A DNA stretch of 64,000 nucleotides from Bog-756 sp963837805 (GTDB lineage Bacteria; Actinomycetota; Acidimicrobiia; Acidimicrobiales; RAAP-2): assembly GCA_963837805.1 (NCBI GenBank), contig CAWIOU010000023.1, forward strand, positions 310,001-374,000. The letters run 5' to 3'. The translations under genes were made by a program, and so were the position numbers. Shown piece after piece: positions 1 through 8,431 of this stretch; within the stretch, counting starts at the first letter, position 1; each line of letters starts with the position of its first letter. The notes beneath the pieces were generated by a model. The model was given only the letters and a program-made list of their open reading frames with translations. It did not search any database and was not told the DNA's origin.

Positions 1-895
1 CGGCCAGGCATGGGTATGGCGCCGGCGGAGCAACGAGACGGCGTGGCTCGACTCGACCCCGGCCAGGGGGAACACCCATCGGTCGGTGGGCACCCCCCAC
101 CGGGTGGCCACCTCCACCGAGCACAGGATGAGGGCGGCGGCCTGGTTGACCGTCCACTGGGTCGAGTGCCACTTGTTGTACGGGAAGGCGAGCGGGCGGT
201 TGGATGCCGACGGGGTGTCCAGGGTGAGGGCGTCCATCGGAGCGGGGAAGGCGGCGGCGGGGTTGTGGCGGGCCACCCGGTTGAATCCCTCCCACAGGAG
301 AGCGATCTCCGATCGGTGGTCGGCCAGGGTTCGGGCGTCGAACGAACGCAGGGCGTTGTCGATCATGGCGTACTGCTGGACCGGGTCCCACAGTCGGTGG
401 GCCACCTCCACCGGTTCCATCAACGGGCCCGGCCGGCGGTGCACGACGTCGGGGACCGCCCCGGGTTGGGCCGTCTCGGCCTCCTCCGAGCCGGCAACGG
501 CCCGGTCACGGGCCCACCGCTTGGCTTCACCACCCACCACCGCGGCCACCTCGGACTCGCCGGCCAGGATGGCGCGGCAGGGCGTCGTTGATCAGCGCCT
601 GCTGGGGGATGCCCAGCTCCACCAGATGGGTGCGGGCCGAACCCGCCCCCACCCCCTGGGCCACCAGCCGGGCCGGATCGGGATAGATCCAGCTGCCCTG
701 GGGGACGGCCAGCCGATCGATCCGCGGGAGCAGCCGACCGCCGGCGTCACCTCCGGCGTCAGCTGCGGCGGTGACCAGTGCCCGGGTCATCAGTTCGGTG
801 GCCTCGGCGTCGCCCGAGGCCGCGCCCACCCCGACCAGGATCGGCGTCCGCGGGTCGAGCGAGGCGGGCCCGACCGGGGCCCGGGGTGGGCTCAC
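1..895 (-). pseudogene. SCP2-type thiolase / acetyl-CoA acetyltransferase-like gene, frameshifted and cut by the left edge
   Basis: Reads from a GTG at 895 that overlaps the stop of the DUF4031 gene as GTGA. The first ~104 residues (TPILVGVGAAS near the start, then RIDRLAVPQGSWIYPDP and ARTHLVELGIPQQALINDA) match the N-terminus of the acetyl-CoA acetyltransferase-like thiolases that have an extra C-terminal domain. Homology then continues only in another frame (ILAGESEVAAVVGGEAKRW, later YNKWHSTQWTVNQAAALILC). One extra G in the GGG run at 580-582 explains the switch: removing it restores the family sequence to the edge. In the present frame translation stops at 527. Either a recent pseudogene or an assembly error. 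The family probably acts in thiolytic or acyl-transfer steps of lipid or steroid breakdown; the exact substrate is unknown. The 3' end lies outside the window. Confidence 0.8.
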
Positions 896-1218
896 CGGTC
901 CGCCGGCGTGGAGGTCCCGGCCGGGGATCCGCCCGCCGCGGTGTTCCCTGTGCGGCGCGCACGCATCATCCGGCCCACCTGCCGCCAGGTCACCGCCACC
1001 GCCCCGAGGTCGAGCGCCCGCTGCCGGGAGCGCTCGGGCAGGTCGTAGTGGGCCTGGTGGGGACGGCTCGCCTTGTGCTGGAACCACTCCCTCTTCATGC
1101 CCAGGCGGGCCGCGAATGCGTGCAGTTCCTCGTCGGTGTCGGCAACCAGGTGGGACCACCGGTCGTCGACCGGGCCCAACCGGGCCGGCTGACGCCAATC
1201 ATCGAGGTAGACGGTCAC
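892..1218 (-). CDS. DUF4031 domain protein
   Basis: 108 residues. It begins MTVYLDDWRQ and contains the family pattern of an Asp-rich start, a 'SHLVADTDEELHAFAARLG' segment (residues ~23-41), a KREWFQHK stretch and a C-terminal AVTWRQVGRMMR. This is the short DUF4031 family, whose function is not established. The first Asp residues could form an acidic site, but that is a guess. It lies 16 bp after the rhodanese gene, and its TGA overlaps the GTG of the thiolase-like gene by 4 bp, so translation of the two is probably coupled. The last 15 or so residues (GGSPAGTSTPADR) look unstructured. Confidence 0.8.
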   Translation of the reverse strand: MTVYLDDWRQPARLGPVDDRWSHLVADTDEELHAFAARLGMKREWFQHKASRPHQAHYDLPERSRQRALDLGAVAVTWRQVGRMMRARRTGNTAAGGSPAGTSTPADR

Positions 1219-1234
1219 CGAAGAGGGGCGGTAC

Positions 1235-1630
1235 TCAGATGATCCGCCCGGTGCCGCCGTCGTCGGTCACCACCGGTAGCCCGGTCGCCTCCCAGGCCAA
1301 CATCCCGCCCCCCAGGTTGCGGACGTCGAAACCGGCTCCGGCCAGGCTGGCCGCCACTGCCCCCGACCTGCCCCCCACCCGGCACACGCAGACCACGGTC
1401 CGGTCGGTGGGGATCTCGTCCAGCCGGTCGGGGACGAGACCCATGGCCACGTGCACCGCCTCACGCGCGTGCCCGGCCTCCCACTCGTCGTCCTCCCGCA
1501 CGTCGAGCAGGAAGGCGCCCCCGTCGACCAGCAGTCGACACGCCTCCGGATCGATGTCGACGACGGCAGCCGGCTCGGAAGTCACCGCATCACCGTACCG
1601 GAAGCCCTGCCCGCGGCGGGAGCCGGACAC
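1235..1630 (-). CDS. Single-domain rhodanese-like protein
   Basis: 131 residues with one rhodanese domain from about residue 24 to 122. Visible family marks are LLDVREDDEWEAGHA (residues 41-55) and the active-site loop CRVGGRS, with Cys83 as the likely persulfide-carrying residue and arginines positioned as in CRxGxR loops. Such proteins move sulfane sulfur to small acceptors in the cytosol. The far start at 1630 is GTG; a second GTG at 1585 (VTSEPAAV) begins closer to the domain and may be the true start, since the first 15 residues look non-native and no clear ribosome site decides it. It is the third gene of the MFS-VOC-rhodanese-DUF4031-thiolase run. Confidence 0.85.
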   Translation of the reverse strand: MSGSRRGQGFRYGDAVTSEPAAVVDIDPEACRLLVDGGAFLLDVREDDEWEAGHAREAVHVAMGLVPDRLDEIPTDRTVVCVCRVGGRSGAVAASLAGAGFDVRNLGGGMLAWEATGLPVVTDDGGTGRII

Positions 1631-1658
1631 CGGCTCCCGCCGTCCCGGTATCCCGGGC

Positions 1659-2099
1659 TCAACCGGGCAGGTGCATCAGCTCGATCCGCACACCGTCTGG
1701 ATCGGTGCAGTAGAGGAAGTCGAGCCGGTTGCCGGCCAGGTCGAAGGTCGTCCGGGTGTCGCCCACGACCGTCCCCCCGAGCCCGGCGATGGTCGACGCC
1801 ACGGCGTCGACATCGTCGACCCGCAGGGACAGGTGGGTCAGTCCCCGCTGGTTCATCGGCCGGCGGCCGCCGTCGCCCAGCGCGTCCGGGACCAGGTAGC
1901 CGAGGAGCTCGATGGTCACCCCGTCGCGGGAGATCATCCGCGACTCCAACTCGACTTCCTCGAGTTCCATGAGGACGCCGAACTCCTCGCCCACCCGGTG
2001 GGAGCCGGTCTGCTCGAACCCCAGACCCTCGCAGTAGAAGCGCAGCGAGCACTCGAGATCGGAGACGCAGATGCCGAGATGGGAGAAGGAGAGCGTCAT
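1659..2099 (-). CDS. VOC (glyoxalase/dioxygenase superfamily) protein
   Basis: 146 residues made of two beta-alpha-beta-beta-beta modules. The four usual metal-binding positions are all filled: His7 (SHLGI), Glu64 (TIELL), His89 (THLSLRV) and Glu140 (RIELMH), so a metal-dependent lyase, epimerase or isomerase reaction is possible. The second module ends in the typical DPDGVRIELM. It resembles methylmalonyl-CoA epimerase-like VOC proteins in size, but substrate cannot be told from sequence. The ATG at 2099 lies 21 bp after the stop of the MFS transporter, and rhodanese follows 28 bp downstream, consistent with one operon. Confidence 0.85.
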   Translation of the reverse strand: MTLSFSHLGICVSDLECSLRFYCEGLGFEQTGSHRVGEEFGVLMELEEVELESRMISRDGVTIELLGYLVPDALGDGGRRPMNQRGLTHLSLRVDDVDAVASTIAGLGGTVVGDTRTTFDLAGNRLDFLYCTDPDGVRIELMHLPG

Positions 2100-2120
2100 G
2101 GTGGTCCGAGCGATGTGCTC

Positions 2121-3767
2121 TCAGGCCCCGGGGCTCTTCCGGCCGAGGTGAAGCAGGTGGCCCTCGTCGGAATTGACCCGGTCGAGATGGATGCGCCGCC
2201 CGTAGACGGTGGTCACGGCCAGCACGGCCGAGGCCAGAAGGAGGCCGCCGGCGATGTTGAGAGAGATATTGAGGCCGCGTCCGAAGGCACCGTAGGCGGC
2301 CGATACCACCTCGTTGACGATGTGGGTGATGGCATGGTTCTTGGCCGTGGCCGCCTTTGCCTCGCCCTGATAGGAGCCGGTGGTGACGGCGGAGACGACC
2401 AGCGATTGGAACGACTTGGGGATGCCGATGGCGGTGAGCTTCCTCACCAGGTTGACCGTCAGCTGGCCGTTGACGATGGACCCCAGGACGGCCACCCCGA
2501 CCACGGCGCCGAGCTCGCGGAACGTATTGGTGGCCGACGCAGCCATGCCCGAGTGCTTGGCCGGAACCGATCCCAATGACGCAGACGTGACCGGCACCAT
2601 GGCCATACCTACGCCGACCCCGGCGATGAACATGGTCCATCCGATCTGGTCGACCCCCACGTGGGGTGAGATCTGGGCGTTGGTGAGGAGGATCCCGACC
2701 CCGGCCAGCAGGCAGCCCGTGGCCATCGGGATGCGGGGACCCCACAGCGCCACCCAGCGACCGGTCAGCAGGGCCGCCGACACCATGCCCACGGCCAAGG
2801 GGACGAAATTGAGAGCCAGGCCCAACGGCGACACCGACACCACGACCTGCAGGTACAGCGCCACCATGAAGAAGATGGCAAACGTACCGAAGTAGGCGGT
2901 GAAGGCGATGATGTTCGAGGAGGCGAAGGCGGGTTTCTTGAAGTAGCGGACATTCAGCACCGGGTTCTTGGCCCGCAGCTCGGCCACGATGAAGGCCAGG
3001 GCGGCAGCCACCGACAACAGGAACAGCAGGACGATCCACGAGGTCCGGTAGCCCGCGGTCTCGCCCAGGATGATGCCGAAGGTGAGCAACCCGAGGGCCA
3101 GGGCGCCGAGGACGAAGCCGGGGATGTCGAAACGGGCCTTCACCGGGTCGGAGCTCTCGGGAAGCACCACTGCGGCACTGGCAAAGGCCAGCACGCCGAA
3201 GAAGACGTTGAACCAGAAGATGGCCCGCCACGACCACCCGAACACCAGGAGGCCGCCGATGAGTGGACCGAGGGCCAGCCCCAGGCTGGACACCGCGGCC
3301 CAGATGCCGAGCGATCTGGCCCTGGCCGCCCGGTCGGGATAGAGGTGCCGGATCATCGACAGGGTGCCGGGCTCGGAGGCGGCGGCCCCGATACCCATGA
3401 CCACCCGACCGGCGATGAGGACGTCGGTGGTGGGAGCGACCGCGGCGATGACCGAGCCGGCGCAGAACACGGCCACGCCGGCCAACATCACCTTCTTCCG
3501 GCCGAAGAGGTCGCCGACGGTGCCGAAGCTCAACATGAGGCTGGCGAAGGTCAGGGCATAGCCGTTCACCACCCACTGCAGCTGGCTCACCGAGGCGTGC
3601 AGGTCGCTCTGCACATTGGCCAGCACGACGGTGACGATGGTGTTGTCGAGAAAGGTGAGAAAGAGGACGAACAGGAGGGTGGCCAGGGCCAGCGACGGAG
3701 CCCGGCCGGTTCCTCCGACCGTATCGGCGTCAGCAGGCGACGCCGCCAGCGACAGATCCTCACTCAT
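2121..3767 (-). CDS. MFS transporter, DHA2 (14-TMS, EmrB/QacA-like) drug exporter
   Basis: 548 residues, the usual length for 14-helix DHA2 transporters. The N-terminal ~25 residues are polar, then hydrophobic segments alternate to about residue 520. The DHA2 signature FLDNTIVTVVLANVQ occurs in the first helix (the motif D1 Asp is present), and motif A appears as GDLFGRKKVML in the loop between helices 2 and 3. Motif C-like LGLALGPLIGGLL follows in helix 5. Expected role is proton-driven export of small hydrophobic or cationic compounds. It is the first gene of a five-gene leftward run, so its substrate may be a metabolite or toxic intermediate of that pathway; this is inference. Confidence 0.9.
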   Translation of the reverse strand: MSEDLSLAASPADADTVGGTGRAPSLALATLLFVLFLTFLDNTIVTVVLANVQSDLHASVSQLQWVVNGYALTFASLMLSFGTVGDLFGRKKVMLAGVAVFCAGSVIAAVAPTTDVLIAGRVVMGIGAAASEPGTLSMIRHLYPDRAARARSLGIWAAVSSLGLALGPLIGGLLVFGWSWRAIFWFNVFFGVLAFASAAVVLPESSDPVKARFDIPGFVLGALALGLLTFGIILGETAGYRTSWIVLLFLLSVAAALAFIVAELRAKNPVLNVRYFKKPAFASSNIIAFTAYFGTFAIFFMVALYLQVVVSVSPLGLALNFVPLAVGMVSAALLTGRWVALWGPRIPMATGCLLAGVGILLTNAQISPHVGVDQIGWTMFIAGVGVGMAMVPVTSASLGSVPAKHSGMAASATNTFRELGAVVGVAVLGSIVNGQLTVNLVRKLTAIGIPKSFQSLVVSAVTTGSYQGEAKAATAKNHAITHIVNEVVSAAYGAFGRGLNISLNIAGGLLLASAVLAVTTVYGRRIHLDRVNSDEGHLLHLGRKSPGA

Positions 3768-3835
3768 CGACGATCACCGCGCTCGACCGGTGGATCGGCA
3801 CGACAGTGGTGCCCGTTCACAAATGGCATGCAGCA

Positions 3836-4504
3836 CTACACCTCGACGCGATCGATCGCCGGATCAGGTCGTTCGCCGAGGTATTCGACCCACGCTCGCT
3901 TGGCGCAGGGGTAGTGCTTGCTCGCCTCGACCAGGTCCATGAAGGCCACGATGGTCTGGTCCAGCCGGAGGTGGAGCTCCCGGTCGGCGAGATTGCCGGC
4001 CTCGTCGAACGCCCGGTGCGCCTGAGCCAGCGAGAACATGTCCGGGTAGACGCGGCTGCCGAGGTGTTCGAGCGGAACCCGCAACGACCACAACCCGCGG
4101 TTGCCGCCGGCCATCGAAGGTGAAGCCGAGAGAAGCAGGGACTGGCGCTCGCTGAACGGTTGGGGATGGAAGCGGGACAGCCAGTCGATCGCATTCTTGA
4201 GCGACCCGGGCATCGAGGCGTTGTACTCCGGCGACACGATCACGAATGCGTCGTTCGTCTCCAGCGAATGTCGGAGGGCGTCCGCGCCCGCCGGGAACCC
4301 TTCTTGCTCCTGCACATCCTGGTCGTAGTGGGGCATCTCGAAATCGGCCAACGATCTCACCGTGACCCGGCCACCGTTGGCCTCGATGCACTGACCGGTC
4401 AGCCCGGCGAGCCGGGCATTCAACGAGTCCCGCCGCAGGGACGCCGACAGGACGAGAACTCGGACGTCGAGGCGTGGCGTCTGCTGCGTACCACCATCAG
4501 TCAT
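3836..4504 (-). CDS. NADPH-dependent FMN reductase family flavoprotein
   Basis: 222 residues from the ATG at 4504, which has GGAGG eight bases upstream; a GTG at 4537 would add 11 residues. The flavodoxin-like fold is shown by VRVLVLSASLRRDSLNARLA (phosphate-binding loop at the N-terminus) and by the family's core motif SPEYNASMPGSLKNAIDWLSR in mid protein. Members use NADPH to reduce FMN, quinones or azo/chromate substrates in the cytosol. It is isolated: a paired hairpin lies upstream and the MFS operon promoter region downstream. Confidence 0.85.
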   Translation of the reverse strand: MTDGGTQQTPRLDVRVLVLSASLRRDSLNARLAGLTGQCIEANGGRVTVRSLADFEMPHYDQDVQEQEGFPAGADALRHSLETNDAFVIVSPEYNASMPGSLKNAIDWLSRFHPQPFSERQSLLLSASPSMAGGNRGLWSLRVPLEHLGSRVYPDMFSLAQAHRAFDEAGNLADRELHLRLDQTIVAFMDLVEASKHYPCAKRAWVEYLGERPDPAIDRVEV

Positions 4505-4572
4505 CGTGCTGACCTCCATCGGCTGTCTCGTACCCACCGATCAGTGGTGTCGTCCACGGCCTCAGTGTAAGA

Positions 4573-4602
4573 CGGATCGTCGATCCGGTCGGGATCCCGA
4601 CC
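4573..4602. terminator. Pair of adjacent GC-rich hairpins
   Basis: CGGATC-GTC-GATCCG (4573-4587) is followed immediately by the perfect 16-bp palindrome GGTCGGGATCCCGACC (4587-4602). They sit between the stop of the alpha/beta hydrolase gene (4613) and the start of the FMN reductase gene (4504), both leftward. No T-run follows, so termination would be of the tail-less actinobacterial type. An operator is an alternative. Confidence 0.4.
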
Positions 4603-4612
4603 CCGCTCCTCG

Positions 4613-5686
4613 TCAGGCGGGATGCGGACCGGGCTGGTCCTGGTGCCCGTCGTCAAGCCGGCGGTCGACGAATTCGCCCACCGCCCGGTAGACCCGGCGG
4701 CTGGCGTCGGCCCACGGCATCAGGATGGGGAACACGTGGAACATGCCCGGCTCCTCGGAGGCGACCGTGTCCACTCCGGCCTCCTCGAGGTGGGCGACGA
4801 AGCGTCGGATGGCGTCGCGGAACATCTCGTCGCCCCCGTAGGAGACGAAGGTGGGCGGCCATCCGCTCACGTCCTGGTCGACGGCGGACACCGAGCCCGA
4901 GTCCGGGTCGAGGCCGTGCAGGTACGGGGCGGTCGGGATGTTCCAGGGCAGGATGTCCCGGTCGGCGTTCTCGGTGATGGACGGCTCGTCGAGGACCAGG
5001 TCGAGCTCGGGGGAGAAGAGCACGGCGCCGGCGATCGGCCGATGGCCGGTCGACGTCATCGAGTACATCAGCGAGGAGACCAGTCCCCCACCGCTCGAGT
5101 CTCCGGCCACGAACAGGCGGGACGCCTCCACGCCGCCGGCCAGCAGCGACTCGAGGACCAGTACGGCGTCCTCCAGGTCGGCCGGGAACGGGAACTCGGG
5201 GGCCAGCCGGATGTCGGCGACGAAGATCTCGCACCCGGTGTGACGGCACAGCCAGGCGATGAACAGCCCGTACATGCGGGGCGAGGTGCCGACATAGCCG
5301 CCGCCGTGGAGGTAGAGGATGGTGCCCCGGGCCAGGCCGTTCTTCGGTCGGTACCAGATGCCGGGTACGCCGGCCACGGTCTCCGGCTGCTGGACGATGT
5401 CGACCGAGCGCACCAGGGGAGGCAGGAGGACGCCGCACAGGTCGTCGAGCACCAGCTCGATCGAGCGCCACTCGGCGATCGGGAGCGAGGACGAGTACCC
5501 CATGAACGACCGGAGCGTCTCCCGGGTGACGGCCACGGCCAGGTTGTGGGGAAGACTGCCCTCCCCCGACCACGGCCGGCGGAACGGGACCCGGGCCATG
5601 GCCGTCGACAGCTGGCCGGCCAGACCCATGAGGTCGGTGGACGTGATCGGCCACGACGCCCGCGCCACCCCGGCGCGACGGCCCAT
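4613..5686 (-). CDS. Alpha/beta hydrolase, hormone-sensitive-lipase (HSL/Est) type
   Basis: 357 residues from an ATG at 5686, chosen because the reading frame upstream runs into the ACAD gene and lacks family similarity. Oxyanion-hole motif HGGG is at residues 127-130, and the nucleophile elbow GDSSGG at 195-200 puts the catalytic Ser at 197. A GGDEMFRDA segment supplies the likely Asp, and PGMFHVFP the His. The ADIRLAPEFPFPAD strand-helix segment is typical of HSL esterases. It probably hydrolyses short acyl or ring esters or lactones. It is the third gene behind the KstR-like operator and the ACAD pair, so a role in steroid or lipid breakdown is reasonable but unproven. Confidence 0.88.
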   Translation of the reverse strand: MGRRAGVARASWPITSTDLMGLAGQLSTAMARVPFRRPWSGEGSLPHNLAVAVTRETLRSFMGYSSSLPIAEWRSIELVLDDLCGVLLPPLVRSVDIVQQPETVAGVPGIWYRPKNGLARGTILYLHGGGYVGTSPRMYGLFIAWLCRHTGCEIFVADIRLAPEFPFPADLEDAVLVLESLLAGGVEASRLFVAGDSSGGGLVSSLMYSMTSTGHRPIAGAVLFSPELDLVLDEPSITENADRDILPWNIPTAPYLHGLDPDSGSVSAVDQDVSGWPPTFVSYGGDEMFRDAIRRFVAHLEEAGVDTVASEEPGMFHVFPILMPWADASRRVYRAVGEFVDRRLDDGHQDQPGPHPA

Positions 5687-5738
5687 CACCACGGCGGGCC
5701 CGCTCCGTTCGACCCGGGACCGGACAAGCTCGCTCCGG

Positions 5739-6866
5739 TCAGACCGGCTCCGAGGCCAGGATGGCCCCGAGCTCGAGCAGCTGTTCGGTGGCACCGCCCA
5801 GGGTCAGCTCGAGATGCTTGGTCATCAGGAAGTAGCGGTGCAGCGGGTAGTCGCGGTCGACCCCCACCCCGCCGTGGAGGTGCACGGCGGCATGGACCAC
5901 CCGCTGCCCTCCGTCGGCCGCCCAGAACTTGGCGATGGCCACCTCCTTGTCGGCGGGCAGCCCCTCGGCGATCCTCCAGGCCGCCTGCCAGGCGGTGAGG
6001 CGGATGGCCTCGGTGTCGACGTAGGCGTCGGCGGCCCGCTGGCCCACGGCCTGGAAGGTGGCGATCGGCTTGCCGAATTGCTCCCTCGTCTTGGTGTACT
6101 CGGCCACCAGGGCCAGCGAGGCCGCGGCCGCGCCGGCCTGGGCCAGGGCCACCGCGGCGGTGAACCGTTGGACCAGCCACTCGATGATGGCGGCGCCCTC
6201 CTCGACCGATCCGAGCAACGCCTCGGGGCCGACCGAGGTGCCGGCCAGGGTGAGCACCGCCTCGGGCTGGCCGGTGTTGGCCACCTGGCGCTGGCGGCTG
6301 ACCCCGTCGGCGGTGGGGTCGACGATGAACACGGCCACCGAGTCGGGATCGACCCGGGCGGTGACCAGCACCGCATCGGCCACCGTCCCCGAGGGGACAC
6401 ACGACTTGGTACCCGAGAGGGTCCACCCGTCACCGTCGCGCTCGGCCACCACCGACGGCGCACCCGGGGTACCGCCGATCTCGACCAGTGCCGTGGTGAG
6501 CACCGAGTCGCCGCTGACCACGCCCGGGAGCCAAGCATGGCGCTGGGCCTCGGTGCCGAAGCGGGCGATGGCCGGCGCCGCGGCGGCCAAGGTCTCGATG
6601 ACCGGCACGTAGGCGGCGCTGCGGCCGGCCGCCTCGACCAGCAGGCCGGTCTCCACGAAGCCGAGGCCGGCCCCGCCCACCTCCTCGGGCAGGGCGATGC
6701 CGAGCAGCCCGGCGGCGGCCAGCTCGGCCCAGATCTTGCGGTCGAACCGGTCGCCGTCCGGCTCCGACTCGAGCTCGCGCAGGCGTTCGTGGGTGGCCAG
6801 GTCGGTGAAGATGCGCCCGGCCAGATCGCGAACGGCCTCTTGTTCTTCGCTGAAGGAGAAGTCCAT
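5739..6866 (-). CDS. Acyl-CoA dehydrogenase, probable second subunit of a heteromeric ACAD
   Basis: 375 residues. N-terminal MDFSFSEEQEAVRDLAGRIF, central SGTKSCVPSGTVAD and C-terminal YTKTREQFGKPIATFQAVGQRAAD plus HLHGGVGVDRDYPLHRY identify an ACAD fold. The C-terminus (TEQLLELGAI) lacks the usual GGxxEI...IAR ending. The gene follows another ACAD gene by 24 bp. Adjacent unequal ACADs in mycobacterial steroid catabolism (for example FadE28-FadE29) form alpha2beta2 enzymes in which one subunit has lost active-site residues; this gene and its neighbour fit that pattern. The reaction would be FAD-dependent alpha,beta-desaturation of a steroid-side-chain or branched acyl-CoA. Confidence 0.87.
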   Translation of the reverse strand: MDFSFSEEQEAVRDLAGRIFTDLATHERLRELESEPDGDRFDRKIWAELAAAGLLGIALPEEVGGAGLGFVETGLLVEAAGRSAAYVPVIETLAAAAPAIARFGTEAQRHAWLPGVVSGDSVLTTALVEIGGTPGAPSVVAERDGDGWTLSGTKSCVPSGTVADAVLVTARVDPDSVAVFIVDPTADGVSRQRQVANTGQPEAVLTLAGTSVGPEALLGSVEEGAAIIEWLVQRFTAAVALAQAGAAAASLALVAEYTKTREQFGKPIATFQAVGQRAADAYVDTEAIRLTAWQAAWRIAEGLPADKEVAIAKFWAADGGQRVVHAAVHLHGGVGVDRDYPLHRYFLMTKHLELTLGGATEQLLELGAILASEPV

Positions 6867-6890
6867 GGGTGTGCCTACCTCTTCTATCTG

Positions 6891-8066
6891 CTATCGGAGT
6901 GAACGGGGCAGACCGAGGCCGAAGATGGCGATCAGGTCGCGTTGGATCTCGTTGGTCCCGCCGCCGAAGGTCAGGATGACGAGGCTGCGGGCGTACATCT
7001 CGAGGCGACCGGCCAGGACGGCCTCGGGGCTGCCGCGGGTGAGGTAGCCGGCCTGGCCGACGATCTCCATCATCAGCTTGAACGCCTCCATGTAGAACTC
7101 GGTGCCGAAGACCTTGGTGGTGGAGGCGTCGGCCACGTCGAGACGGCCCTGGGTGGCCGTCCACGCCACCTTCCAGTTGATCAGCTTGAGGAATTCGAGC
7201 CGGGCATGGATGCGGGCCAGATGGACCTGCACCCACTCCTGGTCGATGACCCGCCGGCCGTCGGCCAGCTTGGTGTTCTGGGCCCAACCGGTCACGTCGG
7301 ACAGCGCCCGCTCGATGATCCCCGCCGAGCACAGCGTGACCCGTTCGTGATTGAGCTGGTTGGTGATCAGCGACCACCCGTTGTTCTCGCCCCCGACCAG
7401 ACTCGACGCCGGCACCCGCACGTCCTCGTAGAACGTGTAGTTGATGTTGTGGTCGCCCAGGAGGTGCATGGGCACGACCTTGATGCCCGGGGTGTCCATG
7501 GGCACGATGAACAACGAGATTCCCTTGTGCTTGGCCACGTTCGGGTCGGTGCGGGTGGCCAGCCAGATGTAGTCCGCCCCTCCGGCCAGTGAGGTGTAGA
7601 TCTTCTGGCCGTTGATGATGTACTCGTCGCCGTCGCGCACGGCCCGGGTCTGCAGCGAGGCAAGGTCGGTTCCCGATTCGGGCTCGGTGTACCCGATGCA
7701 GAAATGGATCTCACCGGCCAGGATCTTCGGGAGGAAGAAGTCCTTCTGTTCGGGCGTCCCGAACTGCATGATGGTCGGTCCGACCGTGTTGATGGTGAGC
7801 ATGGGCACCGGAGCGCCGGCCCGCATGGACTCGTCGAAGAAGATGTACTGCTCGATGGCGGAACGTCCCTGGCCCCCGTATTCGGTGGGCCATCCGATTC
7901 CCAACCAGCCGTCCTGGGCCATCTGCTTGACCACCCGCCGCATGTCCGGACCGATCCCGTGGCTGTCGGCCAGCTGGGCCTCCACTTCGGGGGTGAGCAG
8001 GTTGGCGTAGTAGTCGCGGAGCGTGTCCCGGAGGGCCTCTTGTTCCTCGGTGTAGCCGATCTCCAT
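6891..8066 (-). CDS. Acyl-CoA dehydrogenase, probable catalytic subunit of a heteromeric ACAD
   Basis: 391 residues. Starts MEIGYTEEQEALRDTLRDYY; contains YTEPESGTDLASLQTRAV and the substrate/FAD-binding stretch INGQKIYTSLA in the middle domain, and ends with the standard C-terminal signature FGGGTNEIQRDLIAIFGLGLPR. An NHER segment (NQLNHERVTL) lies where many ACADs of the FadE29 group carry the catalytic Glu. First gene of the leftward unit ACAD-ACAD-hydrolase, with GGAGGA just before the ATG at 8066 and the KstR-like operator about 150 bp upstream. It would pass electrons to electron-transfer flavoprotein. Confidence 0.9.
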   Translation of the reverse strand: MEIGYTEEQEALRDTLRDYYANLLTPEVEAQLADSHGIGPDMRRVVKQMAQDGWLGIGWPTEYGGQGRSAIEQYIFFDESMRAGAPVPMLTINTVGPTIMQFGTPEQKDFFLPKILAGEIHFCIGYTEPESGTDLASLQTRAVRDGDEYIINGQKIYTSLAGGADYIWLATRTDPNVAKHKGISLFIVPMDTPGIKVVPMHLLGDHNINYTFYEDVRVPASSLVGGENNGWSLITNQLNHERVTLCSAGIIERALSDVTGWAQNTKLADGRRVIDQEWVQVHLARIHARLEFLKLINWKVAWTATQGRLDVADASTTKVFGTEFYMEAFKLMMEIVGQAGYLTRGSPEAVLAGRLEMYARSLVILTFGGGTNEIQRDLIAIFGLGLPRSLR

Positions 8067-8215
8067 CCGGTCCTCCCCTTCGGTTGCGTGCGCTGCCGGT
8101 CAGGGGGGGCGATCCCCACATGCCGGCCCCCATGGACTGTAGAGCCAGGGGTTGTCGAGCCCGGGACTGCGCCCCGACACCGCCCGTCGTGCAGCACAGT
8201 GCCGCGGAGGACGAC

Positions 8216-8229
8216 TAGAACACGTTACA
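8216..8229. promoter_or_regulatory. KstR-type operator (exact match to TnnAACnnGTTnnA)
   Basis: The sequence TAGAACACGTTACA matches all eight fixed positions of the published palindromic KstR consensus TnnAACnnGTTnnA. KstR is the TetR-family repressor of cholesterol catabolism in mycobacteria and rhodococci. It lies in the 365-bp space between divergent genes, about 150 bp before the ACAD pair and 200 bp before the thiolase, exactly the class of genes KstR controls. The regulator gene itself is not in this window, so binding is inferred. Confidence 0.6.
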
Positions 8230-8344
8230 TTCGACTCGTCGGGGGCGCCACCGGCGGTCGGGCCGGCGCGGCGGCGGTCGGGGCGCAGCCTGTAGCCTGC
8301 CGGCGGGCGCTTCGGACCATCCGTGAGGCCGGGCGCCAGTAGGG

Positions 8345-8358
8345 TTACCACCCGGTAA
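8345..8358. promoter_or_regulatory. Inverted repeat TTACC-N4-GGTAA upstream of the thiolase
   Basis: TTACCACCCGGTAA is a perfect 5-4-5 inverted repeat centred about 80 bp before the thiolase ATG (8432). Its size and symmetry suit a TetR- or GntR-family fatty-acid regulator, but no named operator consensus is matched, so the assignment to a class is a guess. Confidence 0.35.
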
Positions 8359-8431
8359 GTTCTGATGTTGTTCTGCCATCGCTGATCCATCCGACAGTGC
8401 GGCCGTGCCGCCGAGTCCCGAGGAGCACCAC

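Noticed and set aside
10..7592. Many long open frames opposite the leftward genes on the + strand
   Set aside because: They are Pro/Arg/Gly-rich, lack ribosome sites and family motifs, and lie antisense to genes with clear homology; normal in ~70% GC DNA.
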